Assembly (NCBI RefSeq): GCF_963678635.1
Contig: NC_087064.1
Coordinates: 65,651,548-65,715,547, forward strand
DNA length: 64,000 bases
Source: Symsagittifera roscoffensis
Taxonomy: Eukaryota; Xenacoelomorpha; Acoela; Convolutidae
Reading direction: 5' to 3'
The notes below the pieces were generated by a model that worked only from the letters and a program-made list of their open reading frames with translations, had not been told where the DNA came from and ran no database searches. This document shows positions 13,401-25,596 of the stretch, one piece after another (the stretch's first letter is position 1; the number at the start of each line of letters is the position of its first letter). The position numbers and the translations under genes are program-made.

Positions 13401-16400
13401 ATGGCGAGATAGTGAAGCCCGCATTTAAATATATAATATTGCAACCCCTAATTCGATATTGGGCTGCTTAATTTAAACTCGGTAAAATAACCACTAAAAT
13501 CAAATTGGAAAATCAAAAAAAAAATTCTTAACCATGGCAATATACAATATAGCTTAAACATGCAAAAATAATACGTTGAAAAAGCTTAAACATGGCGAGA
13601 TAGTGAAGCCCGCATTTAAATATATAATAGATTTAAGTTTTCTGAAAATTTTTGAAAAAAGTCACAAAAAACGTCATATCTCGAAAACTACAAGGATATG
13701 AACAGTCATATTTGGAGGCAAGATTCGCAATCTTTGAGATTACTCTGACAGGACCCAACTTCAGGGTTGCGAATTTCAGATTTTGCGAAAAAAAAATTAA
13801 TATAAGTTTTCTAAAAACTTTTTGAAAAAAATAACAAAAAACCTCTATCTCGAAAACTACAAAGATTTGAACAATCATATTTGTTGGCAAGATTTGTAAC
13901 TCCTCAGAGTAATCTGACAGCACTCAACTACAAGGTTGAGAATATCAAATTTTGAGAAATAATTAGTTAAAATTTTCTGAAAATTTTTGAAAAAATCACA
14001 AGAAACATCATATCTCGAAAACTACAAGGATTTGAGCACTCATATTTTGAGGCAAGATTCGCAATCCTTGATAGTACTCTGACAGTACCCAAGTACAGGG
14101 TTAGGAATTTCAGATTTTTAAAAAATAATCATACAAGTTTTCTGAAAACTTTTGAAAAAATCACAAAAAACGTCATATCTCGAAACTACAAAGAATTGAG
14201 CAGTCATATTTGGAGGCAAGATTCGCAATCTTTGAGATTACTCTGACAGGACTCAACTACAGGGTTGAAAATTTCCGATTTTCAAAACATAATAATTTAA
14301 GTTTTCTGAAAATTTTTGAAAAAAGTCACAAAAAACGTCATATCTCGAAAACTACAAGGATTTGAACAGTCATACTTGGAGGCAAGATTCGCAATCCTTG
14401 ATAGTCCTCTGACAGTACTCAACTACAGAGTTGGGAACTTCAAAATTTGTTAATTATTTTGTTATTTGAAATTTCTGAAAATTTTTGAAAAAATCTAAAA
14501 AATCGTCTTATCTCGTTAACTAAAATGATTCGGGCACTCAAAATTGGAGGCCAAATTTGCAACCCCTAATTCGATATTGGGCTGCTTAATTTAAACTCGG
14601 TAAAATAACCACTAAAATCAAATTGGAAAATCAAAAAAAAAATCTTAACCATTGCAATATACGATATAGCTTAAACATGCAAAAATAATACGTTGAAAAA
14701 ACTTAAACATGGCGAGATAGTGAAGCCCGCATTTAAATATATAATAGATTTAAGTTTTCTCAAAATTTTTGAAAAATGTCACAAAAAACGTCATATCTCG
14801 AAAACTACAAGGATATGAACAGTCATATTTGGAGGCAAGATTCGCAATCTTTGAGATTACTCTGACAGGACCCAACTTCAGGGTTGCGAATTTCAGATTT
14901 TGCGAAAAAAAATTAATATAAGTTTTCTAAAAACTTTTTGAAAAAAATAACAAAAAACCTCTATCTCGAAAACTACAAAGATTTGAACAATAATTTTTGT
15001 TGGCAAGATTTGTAACTCCTAAGAGTAATCTGACAGCACTCAACTACAAGGTTGAGAATATCAAATTTTGAGAAATAAATAGTTAAAATTTTCTGAAAAT
15101 TTTTGAAAAAATCACTAAAAACATCATATCTCAAAAACTACAAGGATTTGAGCAGTCATATTTTGACGCAAGATTCGCAATCCTTGATAGTACTCTGACA
15201 GTACCCAAGTACAGGGTTAGGAATTTCAGATTTTTAAAATATAATAATTCAAATTTTCTGAAAACTTTTGAAAAAAGTCACAAAAAACGTCATATCTCGA
15301 AAACTACAAGGATTTGAACAGTCATACTCTGAGGCAAGATTCGCAATCCTTGATAGTACTCTGACAGTACTCAACTACAGAGTTGGGAACTTCAAGTTTT
15401 GTAAATTATTTTGTTATTTGAAATTTCTGAAAATTTTTGAAAAAATCTAAAAAATCGTCTTATCTCGTTAACTAAAATGATTCGGGCACTCAAAATTGGA
15501 GGCCAAAGTTGCAACCCCTAATTCGATATTGGGCTGCTTAATTTAAACTCGGTAAAATAACCACTAAAACCAAATTGGAAAATCAAAAAAAAATTCTTAA
15601 CCATTGCAATATACGATATAGCTTAAACATGCAAAAATAATACGTTGAAAAAGCTTAAACATGGCGAGATAGTGAAGCCCGCATTTAAATATATAATAGA
15701 TAATAGATTTAAGTTTTCTGAAAATTTTTGAAAAAAGTCACAAAAAACGTCATATCTCGAAATCTACAAGGATTTGAACAGTCATATTTTGACGCAAGAT
15801 TCGCAATCCTTGATAGTACTCTGACAGTACCCAAGTACAGGGTTAGGAATTTCAGATTTTTAAAATATAATAATTCAAATTTTCTGAAAACTTTTGAAAA
15901 AAGTCACAAAAAACGTCATATCTCGAAAACTACAAGGATTTGAACAGTCATACTCTGAGGCAAGATTCGCAATCCTTGATAGTACTCTGACAGTACTCAA
16001 CTACACAGTTGGGAACTTCAAGTTTTGTAAATTATTTTGTTATTTGAAATTTCTGAAAATTTTTGAAAAAATCTAAAAAATCGTCTTATCTCGTTAACTA
16101 AAATGATTCGGGCACTCAAAATTGGAGGCCAAATTTGCAACCCCTAATTCGATATTGGGCTGCTTAATTTAAACTCGGTAAAATAACCACTAAAATCAAA
16201 TTGGAAAATCAAAAAAAAATTCTTAACCATTGCAATATACGATATAACTTAAACATGCAAAAATAATACGTTGAAAAAACTTAAACATGGCGAGATAGTG
16301 AAGCCCGCATTTAAATATATAATAGATTTAAGTTTTCTGAAAATTTTTGAAAAAAGTCACAAAAAACGTCATATCTCGAAAACTACAAGGATATGAACAG

Positions 16401-17320
16401 TCATATTTGGAGGCAAGATTCGCAATCTTTGAGATTACTCTGACAGGACCCAACTTCAGGGTTGCGAATTTCAGATTTTGCGAAAAAAAAATAAATATAA
16501 GTTTTCTAAAAACTTTTTGAAAAAATTAACAAAAAACCTCTATCTCGAAAACTACAAAGATTTGAACAATCATATTTGTTGGCAAGATTTGTAACTCCTC
16601 AGAGTAATCTGACAGCACTCAACTACAAGGTTGAGAATATCAAATTTTGAGAAATAATTAGTTAAAATTTTCTGAAAATTTTTGAAAAAATCACAAAAAA
16701 CATCATATCTCGAAAACTACAAGGATTTGAGCAGTCATATTTTGAGGCAAGATTCGCAATCCTTGATAGTACTCTGACAGTACCCAAGTACAGGGTTAGG
16801 AATTTCAGATTTTTAAAATATAATAACTCAAGTTTTCTGAAAACTTTTGAAAAAATCACAAAAAACGTCATATCTCGAAACTACAAAGAATTGAGCAGTC
16901 ATATTTGGAGGCAAGATTCGCAATCTTTGAGATTACTCTGACAGGACCCAACTTCAGGGTTGCGAATTTCAGATTTTGCGAAAAAAAAATTAATATAAGT
17001 TTTCTAGAAACGTTTTGAAAAAAATAACCGAAAACCTCTATCTCGAAAACTACAAAGATTTGAACAATCATATTTGTTGGCAAGATTTGTAATTCCTCAG
17101 AGTAATCTGACAGCACTCGACTACAAGGTTGAGAATATCAAATTTTGAGAAAAAATTAGTTAAAATTTTATGAAAATTTTTGAAAAAATCACAAAAAACA
17201 TTATATCTCGAAAACTACAAGGATTTGAGCAGTCATATTTTGAGGCAAGATTCGCAATCCTTGATAGTACTCTGACAGTACCCAAGTACAGGGTTAGGAA
17301 TTTCAGACTTTAAAAATATA

Positions 17321-18790
17321 ATAATTCAAGTTTTCTGAAAACTTTTGAAAAAATCACAAAAAACGTCATATCTCGAAACTACAAAGAATTGAGCAGTCAT
17401 ATTTGGAGGCAAGATTCGCAATCTTTGAGATTACTCTGACAGGACTTAACTACAGGGTTGGGTATTTCCGATTTTCAAAACATAAATAATAATTTAAGTT
17501 TTCTGAAAATTTTTGAAAAAAGTCACAAAAAACGTCATATCTCGAAAACTACAAGGATTTGAACAGTCATATTTGGAGGCAAGATTCGCAATCCTTGATA
17601 GTACTCTGACAGTACTCAACTACAGGGTTGGGAACTTCAAGTTTTGTAAATTATTTTGTTATTTGAAATTTCTGAAAATTTTTGAAAAAATCTCAAAAAT
17701 CGTCTTAACTCCTTAACTAAAATGATTCGGGCACTCAAAATTGGAGGCCAAATTTGCAACCCCTAATTCGATATTGGGCTGCTTAATTTAAACTCGGTAA
17801 AATAACCACTAAAATCAAATTGGAAAATCGAAAAAAAAAATCTAAACCATTGCAATATACGATATAGCTTAAACATGCAAAAATAATACGTTGAAAAAGC
17901 TTAAACATGGCGAGATAGTGAAGCCCGCATTTAAATATATAATAGATAATAGATTTAAGTTTTCTGAAAATTTTTGTAAAAAGTCACAAAAAACGTCATA
18001 TCTCGAAAACTACAAGGATTTGAACATTCATATTTGGAGGTAAGATTCGCAATCCTTGATAGTACTCTGACAGTACTCAACTACAGGGTTGGGAACTTCA
18101 AGTTTTGTAAATTATTTTGTTATTTGAAATTTCTGAAAATTTTTGAAAAAATCTCAAAAAACGTCATATCTCGAAACTACAAAGAATTGAGCAGTCATAT
18201 TTGGAGGCAAGATTCGCAATCTTTGAGATTACTCTGACAGGACTTAACTACAGGGTTGGGTATTTCCGATTTTCAAAACATAAATAATAATTTAAGTTTT
18301 CTGAAAATTTTTGAAAAAAGTCACAAAAAACGTCATATCTCGAAAACTACAAGGATTTGAACAGTCATATTTGGAGGCAAGATTCGCAATCCTTGATAGT
18401 ACTCTGACAGTACTCAACTACAGGGTTGGGAACTTCAAGTTTTGTAAATTATTTTGTTATTTGAAATTTCTGAAAATTTTTGAAAAAATCTCAAAAATCG
18501 TCTTAACTCCTTAACTAAAATGATTCGGGCACTCAAAATTGGAGGCCAAATTTGCAACCCCTAATTCGATATTGGGCTGCTTAATTTAAACTCGGTAAAA
18601 TAACCACTAAAATCAAATTGGAAAATCGAAAAAAAAAATCTAAACCATTGCAATATACGATATAGCTTAAACATGCAAAAATAATACGTTGAAAAAGCTT
18701 AAACATGGCGAGATAGTGAAGCCCGCATTTAAATATATAATAGATAATAGATTTAAGTTTTCTGAAAATTTTTGTAAAAAGTCACAAAAA
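17321..18790. repeat. Higher-order duplication in the array (period 798 bp)
   Basis: The distinctive variant gacttaactacagggttggg plus the private cataaataataattt spacer occurs near 17,443 and again near 18,241, 798 bp apart. The sequence between, and after, is almost identical. A multi-unit block was therefore copied recently by unequal exchange or replication slippage. Confidence 0.75.
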
Positions 18791-21159
18791 ACGTCATATC
18801 TCGAAAAATACAAGGATTTGAACATTCATATTTGGAGGTAAGATTCGCAATCCTTGATAGTACTCTGACAGTACTCAACTACAGGGTTGGGAACTTCAAG
18901 TTTTGTAAATTATTTTGTTATTTCAAACTTCTGAAAATTTTTGAAAAAATCTAAAAAATTGTCTTATCTCGTTAACTAGAATGATTCGGGCACTCAAAAT
19001 TGGAGGCCAAATTTGCAACCCTTAATTCGATATTGGGCTGCTTAATTTAAACTCGGTAAAATAAGCACTAAAATCAAATAGGAAAATGAAAAAAAAATTC
19101 TAACCATTGCAATATACGATATAGCTTAAACATGCAAAAATAATACGTTGAGAAAGCTTGAACATGGCGAGATAGTGAAGCCTGCATTTAAATATATAAT
19201 ATTGCAACCCCTAACTCGATATTGGGCTGCTTAATTTAAACTCGGTAAAATAAGCACTAAAATCAAATAGGAAAATGAAAAAAAAATTCTTAACCATTGC
19301 AATATACGATATAGCTTAAACATGCAAAAAATAATACGTTGAAAAAGCTTAAACATGGCGAGATAGTGAAGCCCGCATTTAATTATATAATAGATTAAAG
19401 TTTTCTAAAAATTTTTGAAAAAAGTCACAAAAAACGTCATATCTCGAAAACTACAAGGATATGAACAGTCGTATTTGGAGGCAAGATTCGCAATCTTTGA
19501 GATTACTCTGACAGGACCCAACTTCAGGGTTGCGAATTTCAGATTTTGCGAAAAAAAAATTAATATAAGTTTTCTAAAAACTTTTTGAAAAAAATAACAA
19601 AAAACCTCTATCTAGAAAACTACAAAGATTTGAACAATCATATTTGTTGGCAAATTTTGTAACTCCTCAGAGTAATCTGACAGCACTCAACTACAAGGTT
19701 GAGAATATCAAATTTTGAGAAATAATTAGTTAAAATTTTCTGAAAATTTTTGAAAAAATCACAAGAAACATCATATCTCGGAAACTACAAGGATTTGGGC
19801 AGTCATATTTTGAGGCAAGATTCGCAATCCTTGATAGTACTCTGACAGTACCCAAGTACAGGGTTAGGAATTTCAGATTTTAAAAAAATAATAATTCAAG
19901 TTTTCTGAAAACTTTTGAAAAAATCACAAAAAACGTCATATCTCGAAACTACAAAGAATTGAGCAGTCATATTTGGAGGCAAGATTCGCAATCTTTGAGA
20001 TTACTCTGACAGGACTCAACTACAGGGTTGGGAATTTCGGATTTTCGAAAAATAATAATTTAAGTTTTCTGAAAATTTTTGAAAAAAGTCACAAAAAACG
20101 TCATATCTCGAAAACTACAAGGATTTGAACAGTCATACTTGGAGGCAAGATTCGCAATCCTTGATAGTACTCTAACAGTACTCAACTACAGGGTTGGGAA
20201 CTTCAAGTTTTGTAAATTATTTTGTTATTTGAAATTTCTGAAAATTTTTGAAAAAATCTAAAAAATCGTCTTATCTCGTTAACTAAAATGATTCGGGCAC
20301 TCAAAATTGGAGGCCAAATTTGCAACCCCTAATTCGATATTGGGCTGCTTAATTTAAACTCGGTAAAATAACCACTAAAATCAAATTGGAAAATGAAAAA
20401 AAAATTCTTAACCATTGCAATATACGATATAGCTTAAACATGCAAAAATAATACGTTGAAAAAACTTAAACATGGCGAGATAGTGAAGCCCGCATTTAAA
20501 TATATAATAGATTTAGGTTTTCTCAAAATTTTTGAAAAATGTCACAAAAAACGTCATATCTCGAAAACTACAAGGATATGAACAGTCATATTTGGAGGCA
20601 AGATTCGCAATCTTTGAGATTACTCTGACAGGACCCAACTTCAGGGTTGGGAACTTCAAGTATTGTAAATTATTTTGTTATTTCAAATTTCTGAAAATTT
20701 TTGAAAAAATCTAAAAAATCGTCTTATCTCGTTAACTAAAATGATTCGGGCACTCAAAATTGGAGGCCAAATTTGCAACCCCTAATTCGATATTGGGCTG
20801 CTTAATTTAAACTCGGTAAAATAACCACTAAAATCAAATTGGAAAATGAAAAAAAAATTCTTAACCATTGCAATATACGATATAGCTTAAACATGCAAAA
20901 ATAATACGTTGAGAAAGCTTAAACATGGCGAGATAGTGAAGCCCGCATTTAAATATATAATATTGCAACCCCTAATTCGATATTGGGCTGCTTAATTTAA
21001 ACTCGGTAAAATAACCACTAAAATCAAATTGGAAAATCAAAAAAAAAAATTCTTAACCATTGCAATATACGATATAGCTTAAACATGCAAAAATAATACG
21101 TTGAAAAAGCTTAAACATGGCGAGATAGTGAAGCCCGCATTTAAATATATAATAGATTT

Positions 21160-23160
21160 ATGTTTTCTGAAAACTTTTGAAAAAAGTCACAAAAAACGTC
21201 ATATCTCGAAAACTACAAGGATATGAACAGTCATATTTGGAGGCAAGATTTGCAATCTTTGAGATAACTCTGACAGGACCCAACTTCAGGGTTGCGAATT
21301 TCAGATTTTGCGAAAAAAAACTAATATAAGTTTTCTAAAAACTTTTTGAAAAAAATAACAAAAAACCTCTATCTCGAAAACAAAGATTTGAACAATCATA
21401 TTTGTTGGCAAGATTTGTAACTCCTCAGAGTAATCTGACAGCACTCAACTACAAGGTTGAGAATATCAAATTTTGAGAAATAATTAGTTAAAATTTTCTG
21501 AATTTTTTTTTTTTAAATCACAAAAAACATCATATCTCGAAAACTAAAAGGATTTGAGCTGTCATATTTTGAGGCAAGATTCGCAATCCTTGATAGTACT
21601 CTGACAGTACCCAAGTACAGGGTTAGGAATTTCAGATTTTAAAAAAATAATAATTCAAGTTTTCTGAAAACTTTTGAAAAAATCACAAAAAACGTCATAT
21701 CTCGAAACTACAAAGAATTGAGCAGTCACATTTGGAGGCAAGATTCGCAATCTTTGAGATTACTCTGACAGGACTCAACTACAGGGTTGGGAATTTCTGA
21801 TTTTCGAAAAATAATAATTTAAGTTTTCTGAAAATTTTTGAAAAAAGTCACAAAAAACGTCATATCTCGAAAACTACAAGGATTTGAACAGTCATACTTG
21901 GAGGCAAGATTCGCAATCCTTGATAGTACTCTGACAGTACTCAACTACAGGGTTGGGAACTTCAAGTTTTGTAATTTATTTTGTTATTTCAAATTTCTGA
22001 AAATTTTTGAAAAAATCTAAAAAATCGTCTTATCTCGTTAACTAAAATGATTCGGGCACTCAAAATTGGAGGCCAAATTTGCAACCCCTAATTCGATATT
22101 GGGCTGCTTAATTTAAACTCGGTAAAATAACCACTAAAATCAAATTGGAAAATGAAAAAAAAATTCTTAACCATTGCAATATACGATATAGCTTAAACAT
22201 GCAAAAATAATACGTTGAGAAAGCTTAAACATGGCGAGATAGTGAAGCCCGCATTTAAATATATAATATTGCAACCCCTAATTCGATATTGGGCTGCTTA
22301 ATTTAAACTCGGTAAAATAACCACTAAAATCAAATTGGAAAATCAAAAAAAAAATTCTTAACCATTGCAATATACGATATAGCTTAAACATGCAAAAATA
22401 ATACGTTGAAAAAGCTTAAACGTGGCGAGATAGTGAAGCCCGCATTTAAATATATAATAGATAATAGATTTAAGTTTTCTGAAAACTTTTGAAAAAAGTC
22501 ACAAAAAACGTCATATCTCGAAAACTACAAGGATATGAACAGTCATATTTGGAGGCAAGATTCGCAATCTTTGAGATAACTCTGACAGGACCCAACTTCA
22601 GGGTTGCGAATTTCAGATTTTGCGAAAAAAAACTAATATAAGTTTTCTAAAAACTTTTTGAAAAAAATAACAAAAAACCTCTATCTCGAAAACTACAAAG
22701 ATTTGAACAATCATATTTGTTGGCAAGATTTGTAACTCCTCAGAGTAATCTGACAGCACTCAACTACAAGGTTGAGAATATCAAATTTTGAGAAATAATT
22801 AGTTAAAATTTTCTGAATTTTTTTTTTAAAATCACAAAAAACTTCATATCTCGAAAACTAAAAAGATTTGAGCTGTCATATTTTGAGGCAAGATTCGCAA
22901 TCCTTGATAGTACTCTGACAGTACCCAAGTACAGGGTTAGGAATTTCAGATTTTAAAAAAATAATAATTCAAGTTTTCTGAAAACTTTTGAAAAAATCAC
23001 AAAAAACGTCATATCTCGAAACTACAAAGAATTGAGCAGTCATATTTGGAGGCAAGATTCGCAATCTTTGAGATTACTCTGACAGGACTCAACTACAGGG
23101 TTGGGAATTTCCGATTTTCAAAACATAATAATAATTTAAGTTTTCTGAAAATTTTTGAAA
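21160..23160. repeat. Higher-order duplication in the array (period about 1.3 kb)
   Basis: A rare variant, where a long T run replaces the usual gaaaatttttgaaaa, appears near 21,500 and again near 22,817. Both copies share the private aaactaatataag spelling in the preceding unit. A block of about 1.3 kb was therefore copied. One copy has lost a few bases (ctcgaaaacaaag near 21,375). Confidence 0.7.
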
Positions 23161-23397
23161 AAAGTCACAAGAAACGTCATATCTCGAAAACTACAAGGAT
23201 TTGAACAGTCATATTTGGAGGCAAGATTCGCAATCCTTGATAGTACTCTGACAGTACTCAACTACAGGGTTGGGAACTTCAAGTTTTGTAAATTATTTTG
23301 TTATTTGAAATTTCTGAAAATTTTTGAAAAAATCTCAAAAATCGTCTTAACTCGTTAACTAAAATGATTCGGGCACTCAAAATTGGAGGCCAAATTT

Positions 23398-24163
23398 GCA
23401 ACCCCTAATTCAATATTGGGCTGCTTAATTTAAACTCGGTAAAATAACCACTAAAATCAAATTGGAAAATCGAAAAAAAAATTCTACACCATTGCAATAT
23501 ACGATATAGCTTAAACATGCAAAAATAATACGTTGAAAAAGCTTAAACATGGCGAGATAGTGAAGCCCGCATTTAAATATATAATATTGCAACCCCTAAT
23601 TCGATATTGGGCTGCTTAATTTAAACTCGGTAAAATAACCACTAAAATCAAATTGGAAAATCGAAAAAAAAATTCTACACCATTGCAATATACGATATAG
23701 CTTAAACATGCAAAAATAATACGTTGAAAAAGCTTAAACATGGCGAGATAGTGAAGCCCGCATTTAAATATATAATATTGCAACCCCTAATTCGATATTG
23801 GGCTGCTTAATTTAAACTCGGTAAAATAACCACTAAAATCAAATTGGAAAATCGAAAAAAAAATTCTACACCATTGCAATATACGATATAGCTTAAACAT
23901 GCAAAAATAATACGTTGAAAAAGCTTAAACATGGCGAGATAGTGAAGCCCGCATTTAAATATATAATATTGCAACCCCTAATTCGATATTGGGCTGCTTA
24001 ATTTAAACTCGGTAAAATAACCACTAAAATCAAATTGGAAAATGAAAAAAAAATTCTTAACCATTGCAATATACGATATAGCTTAAACATGCAAAAATAA
24101 TACGTTGAGAAAGCTTAAACATGGCGAGATAGTGAAGCCCGCATTTAAATATATAATAGATAA
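23398..24163. repeat. Four tandem 191-bp tail units
   Basis: The landmark aacccctaatt occurs at about 23,400, 23,591, 23,782 and 23,973, exactly 191 bp apart each time. The first three units share the spelling attctacacc; the last has attcttaacc. This is the right edge of the array, followed by agataatagatt and then unrelated DNA. Confidence 0.9.
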
Positions 24164-24174
24164 TAGATTAAAGC

Positions 24175-25076
24175 GGGGAAAAATAACAACCTAAAAACAA
24201 AGTTTTGAACTGTTTAAAGGAAACTGATTGGTCGAAATTTTGGACTTATGTTTGGGGCTTACGCAACTGAGTTTTCTATTTGGGCCCTATGAAAGTTGGG
24301 ACCTACGGAAGGTCACGGTTCAAATGCGCAAAAAATCAACATAATTGACACGCGCAATTTCGCACCATTTGATATTTTCCGATTCATATAGACTTTACTA
24401 CAGCTTTCTTTTCGTCCATTGTATAACCAATGCCTGATATTTTTCGGAACAAAACGCGTATTGGTTCAATCGACTTCTTTAAAATACAATTTGTATTATA
24501 AAATAATTTATAATCATAATTGATGTTTTTGCGAATCGGGGAGGATTTATAAAAGGCTCTCAGGCCTGTCTAAGCATAGTCAGTTTGCATTATTTTGCCA
24601 TATTCCAGAGAACGTTTTTTGGGCGAAGAGCTTTGTTCTCGAAATTTTACGCGGCACCACTTTGGCAGCCAAAATCGTTCAGGATTTTCAAAAGTTTTTG
24701 TCGAACTTTTTTTTTTAGGTCTACCCGAATTGATTTTCCGAGCTCTCCCAAAGCAGTAAAAAGACCCTGTTTTGGTCAAATTTTGTGCGCCGCAGGCAAA
24801 ATTTTGAAAAACAGGCCAAAAAAGCGTTTTTAGCACTTTTTAGAAAATTTTGACCAAAAAAATTGCGTTTTTTTGGCACGCGCTCCCCCCTAAAGTAAGT
24901 ATATATTGGCGCCAAAGGCGCCTTTAGAAAATTTTTAGGGTCCGTCACCAAATATGGATATCTCAAAATAGTACAAAGGGGGGACCCTTTGGGTCGGCAG
25001 GGGGTCGAATCCCTGAGTGGGGGGGGGGGGGGGGTCGGGGTGGGGGCCTCCGCCCCCCTCCCAAATCCGCCCCTGT
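24175..25076. mobile_element. Unclassified mobile-element remnant with one terminal repeat-like end
   Basis: The right end, 25,040-25,076, reads on the minus strand as CAGGGGCGGATTTGGGAGGG, the style of terminal inverted repeat seen on hAT-like DNA transposons. I cannot find a matching left end, so the extent is a guess bounded by the array. Inside are a TATA/initiator pair (24,548-24,585), overlapping frames on both strands with no domain, a palindrome (ggcgccaaaggcgcc, near 24,909) and a run of 16 G (25,019-25,034). Confidence 0.4.
24548..24585 (+). promoter_or_regulatory. TATA box plus initiator
   Basis: TATAAAAG at 24,548 is followed by TCAGTT at 24,580, placing the initiator A 34 bp downstream, close to canonical arthropod-style spacing. 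It probably drove transcription of the mobile remnant in which it lies. It could be a chance match in AT-rich DNA. Confidence 0.4.
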
Positions 25077-25179
25077 ATCAAATGGAAAATTAGTTGAATT
25101 GTTTGTGTGACTAAACCCTTTGACGTAACATTTTTTCAGTTACTATGACGAGCTTAATACATTGTTTTCTTTGTTTCAG

Positions 25180-25188
25180 GACTACTAG
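25180..25188 (+). CDS. Inferred 9-nt terminal coding exon (Asp-Tyr-stop)
   Basis: The acceptor tttctttgtttcag ends at 25,179. In phase 0 with the donor at 7436, the next codons are GAC TAC TAG. This would end the host protein two residues after ...RSVW. The rest of the exon would be 3' UTR, with ATTAAA at 25,361 as a possible polyadenylation signal. A cDNA could easily overturn this. Confidence 0.35.
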   Translation, partial: DY

Positions 25189-25590
25189 AGAGTCAGAAGC
25201 GACAAAACGCAACTATCAATGATGTTTATTTGTAAAATCTGATGACCAATATCAACAATACTCGGCCTGCAAATTTCATACATCGATGCTTTAGTACTAA
25301 ATTCAATCAATCCAATTCATTTGTTGTTACAGAACTTTCTGTTTCAAGTTGTAGATTATCATTAAAATAGCATAAATACAAATTAGACGCAGGCATAGAA
25401 AGCAAAATCATACTTGAAAAATATTCAGTTCTTGAAAAAAAATTTGCCAATGAAATACGGGTGATACAAGAGTAGACGGTTGCAATTCAAGTTGCAAAAG
25501 AGTTTAGACGGTACCTTTACCAAATGGCATAACTCCCAAATGGCATTAAAATGAAACTTCTCCCAAATGGCCAAAGTTTCAAGTTTTCAT
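25189..25590. other. Probable 3' UTR and intergenic DNA
   Basis: AT-rich and without an open frame of note. A possible ATTAAA signal lies at 25,361. It ends where the next repeat element begins with the ctagcgtgtaacgcacctcc head. Confidence 0.4.
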
Positions 25591-25596
25591 TGTAAC

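Larger units (their letters stand above)
7590..24172. repeat. 16.6-kb composite tandem array (168-bp and 191-bp units)
   Basis: Two unit types alternate. The core unit, about 166-170 bp, carries gtcatatctcgaaaactac, then cagtcatatttggaggcaag, then actctgacag and an A/T-rich spacer; for example, ctcg landmarks fall near 8531, 8701 and 8867. The tail unit carries taattcgatattgggctgct, then gcaatatacgatatagctta, and ends catttaaatatataat; it repeats every 191 bp where tandem. Left-end units (7.6-9.2 kb) are more diverged than the interior, as expected if homogenisation acts mainly on the interior. The array starts with a unique head (ctagcgtttaacgcaccttc, about 7590). The many 60-100-codon open frames inside are by-products of the repeat. 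It lies within the inferred last intron of the host gene. It resembles elements with central tandem repeats (DINE/Helentron- or 'pearl'-like), but that class assignment is inference. Confidence 0.9.

Noticed and set aside
7809-23358. Dozens of 60-100-codon open frames on both strands
   Set aside because: They recur with the satellite period and have near-identical translations (MKKVTKNVIS... and MLSDYSEELQ... types) because the repeat is repeated; no coding signature beyond that.
7590-24172. CRISPR-like array
   Set aside because: Units are 168-191 bp with no short direct repeats separated by unique spacers, and the genome is animal.
24570-24966. Three overlapping 80-90-codon frames on both strands
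   Set aside because: Mutually overlapping, no domain, inside a mobile-element remnant.
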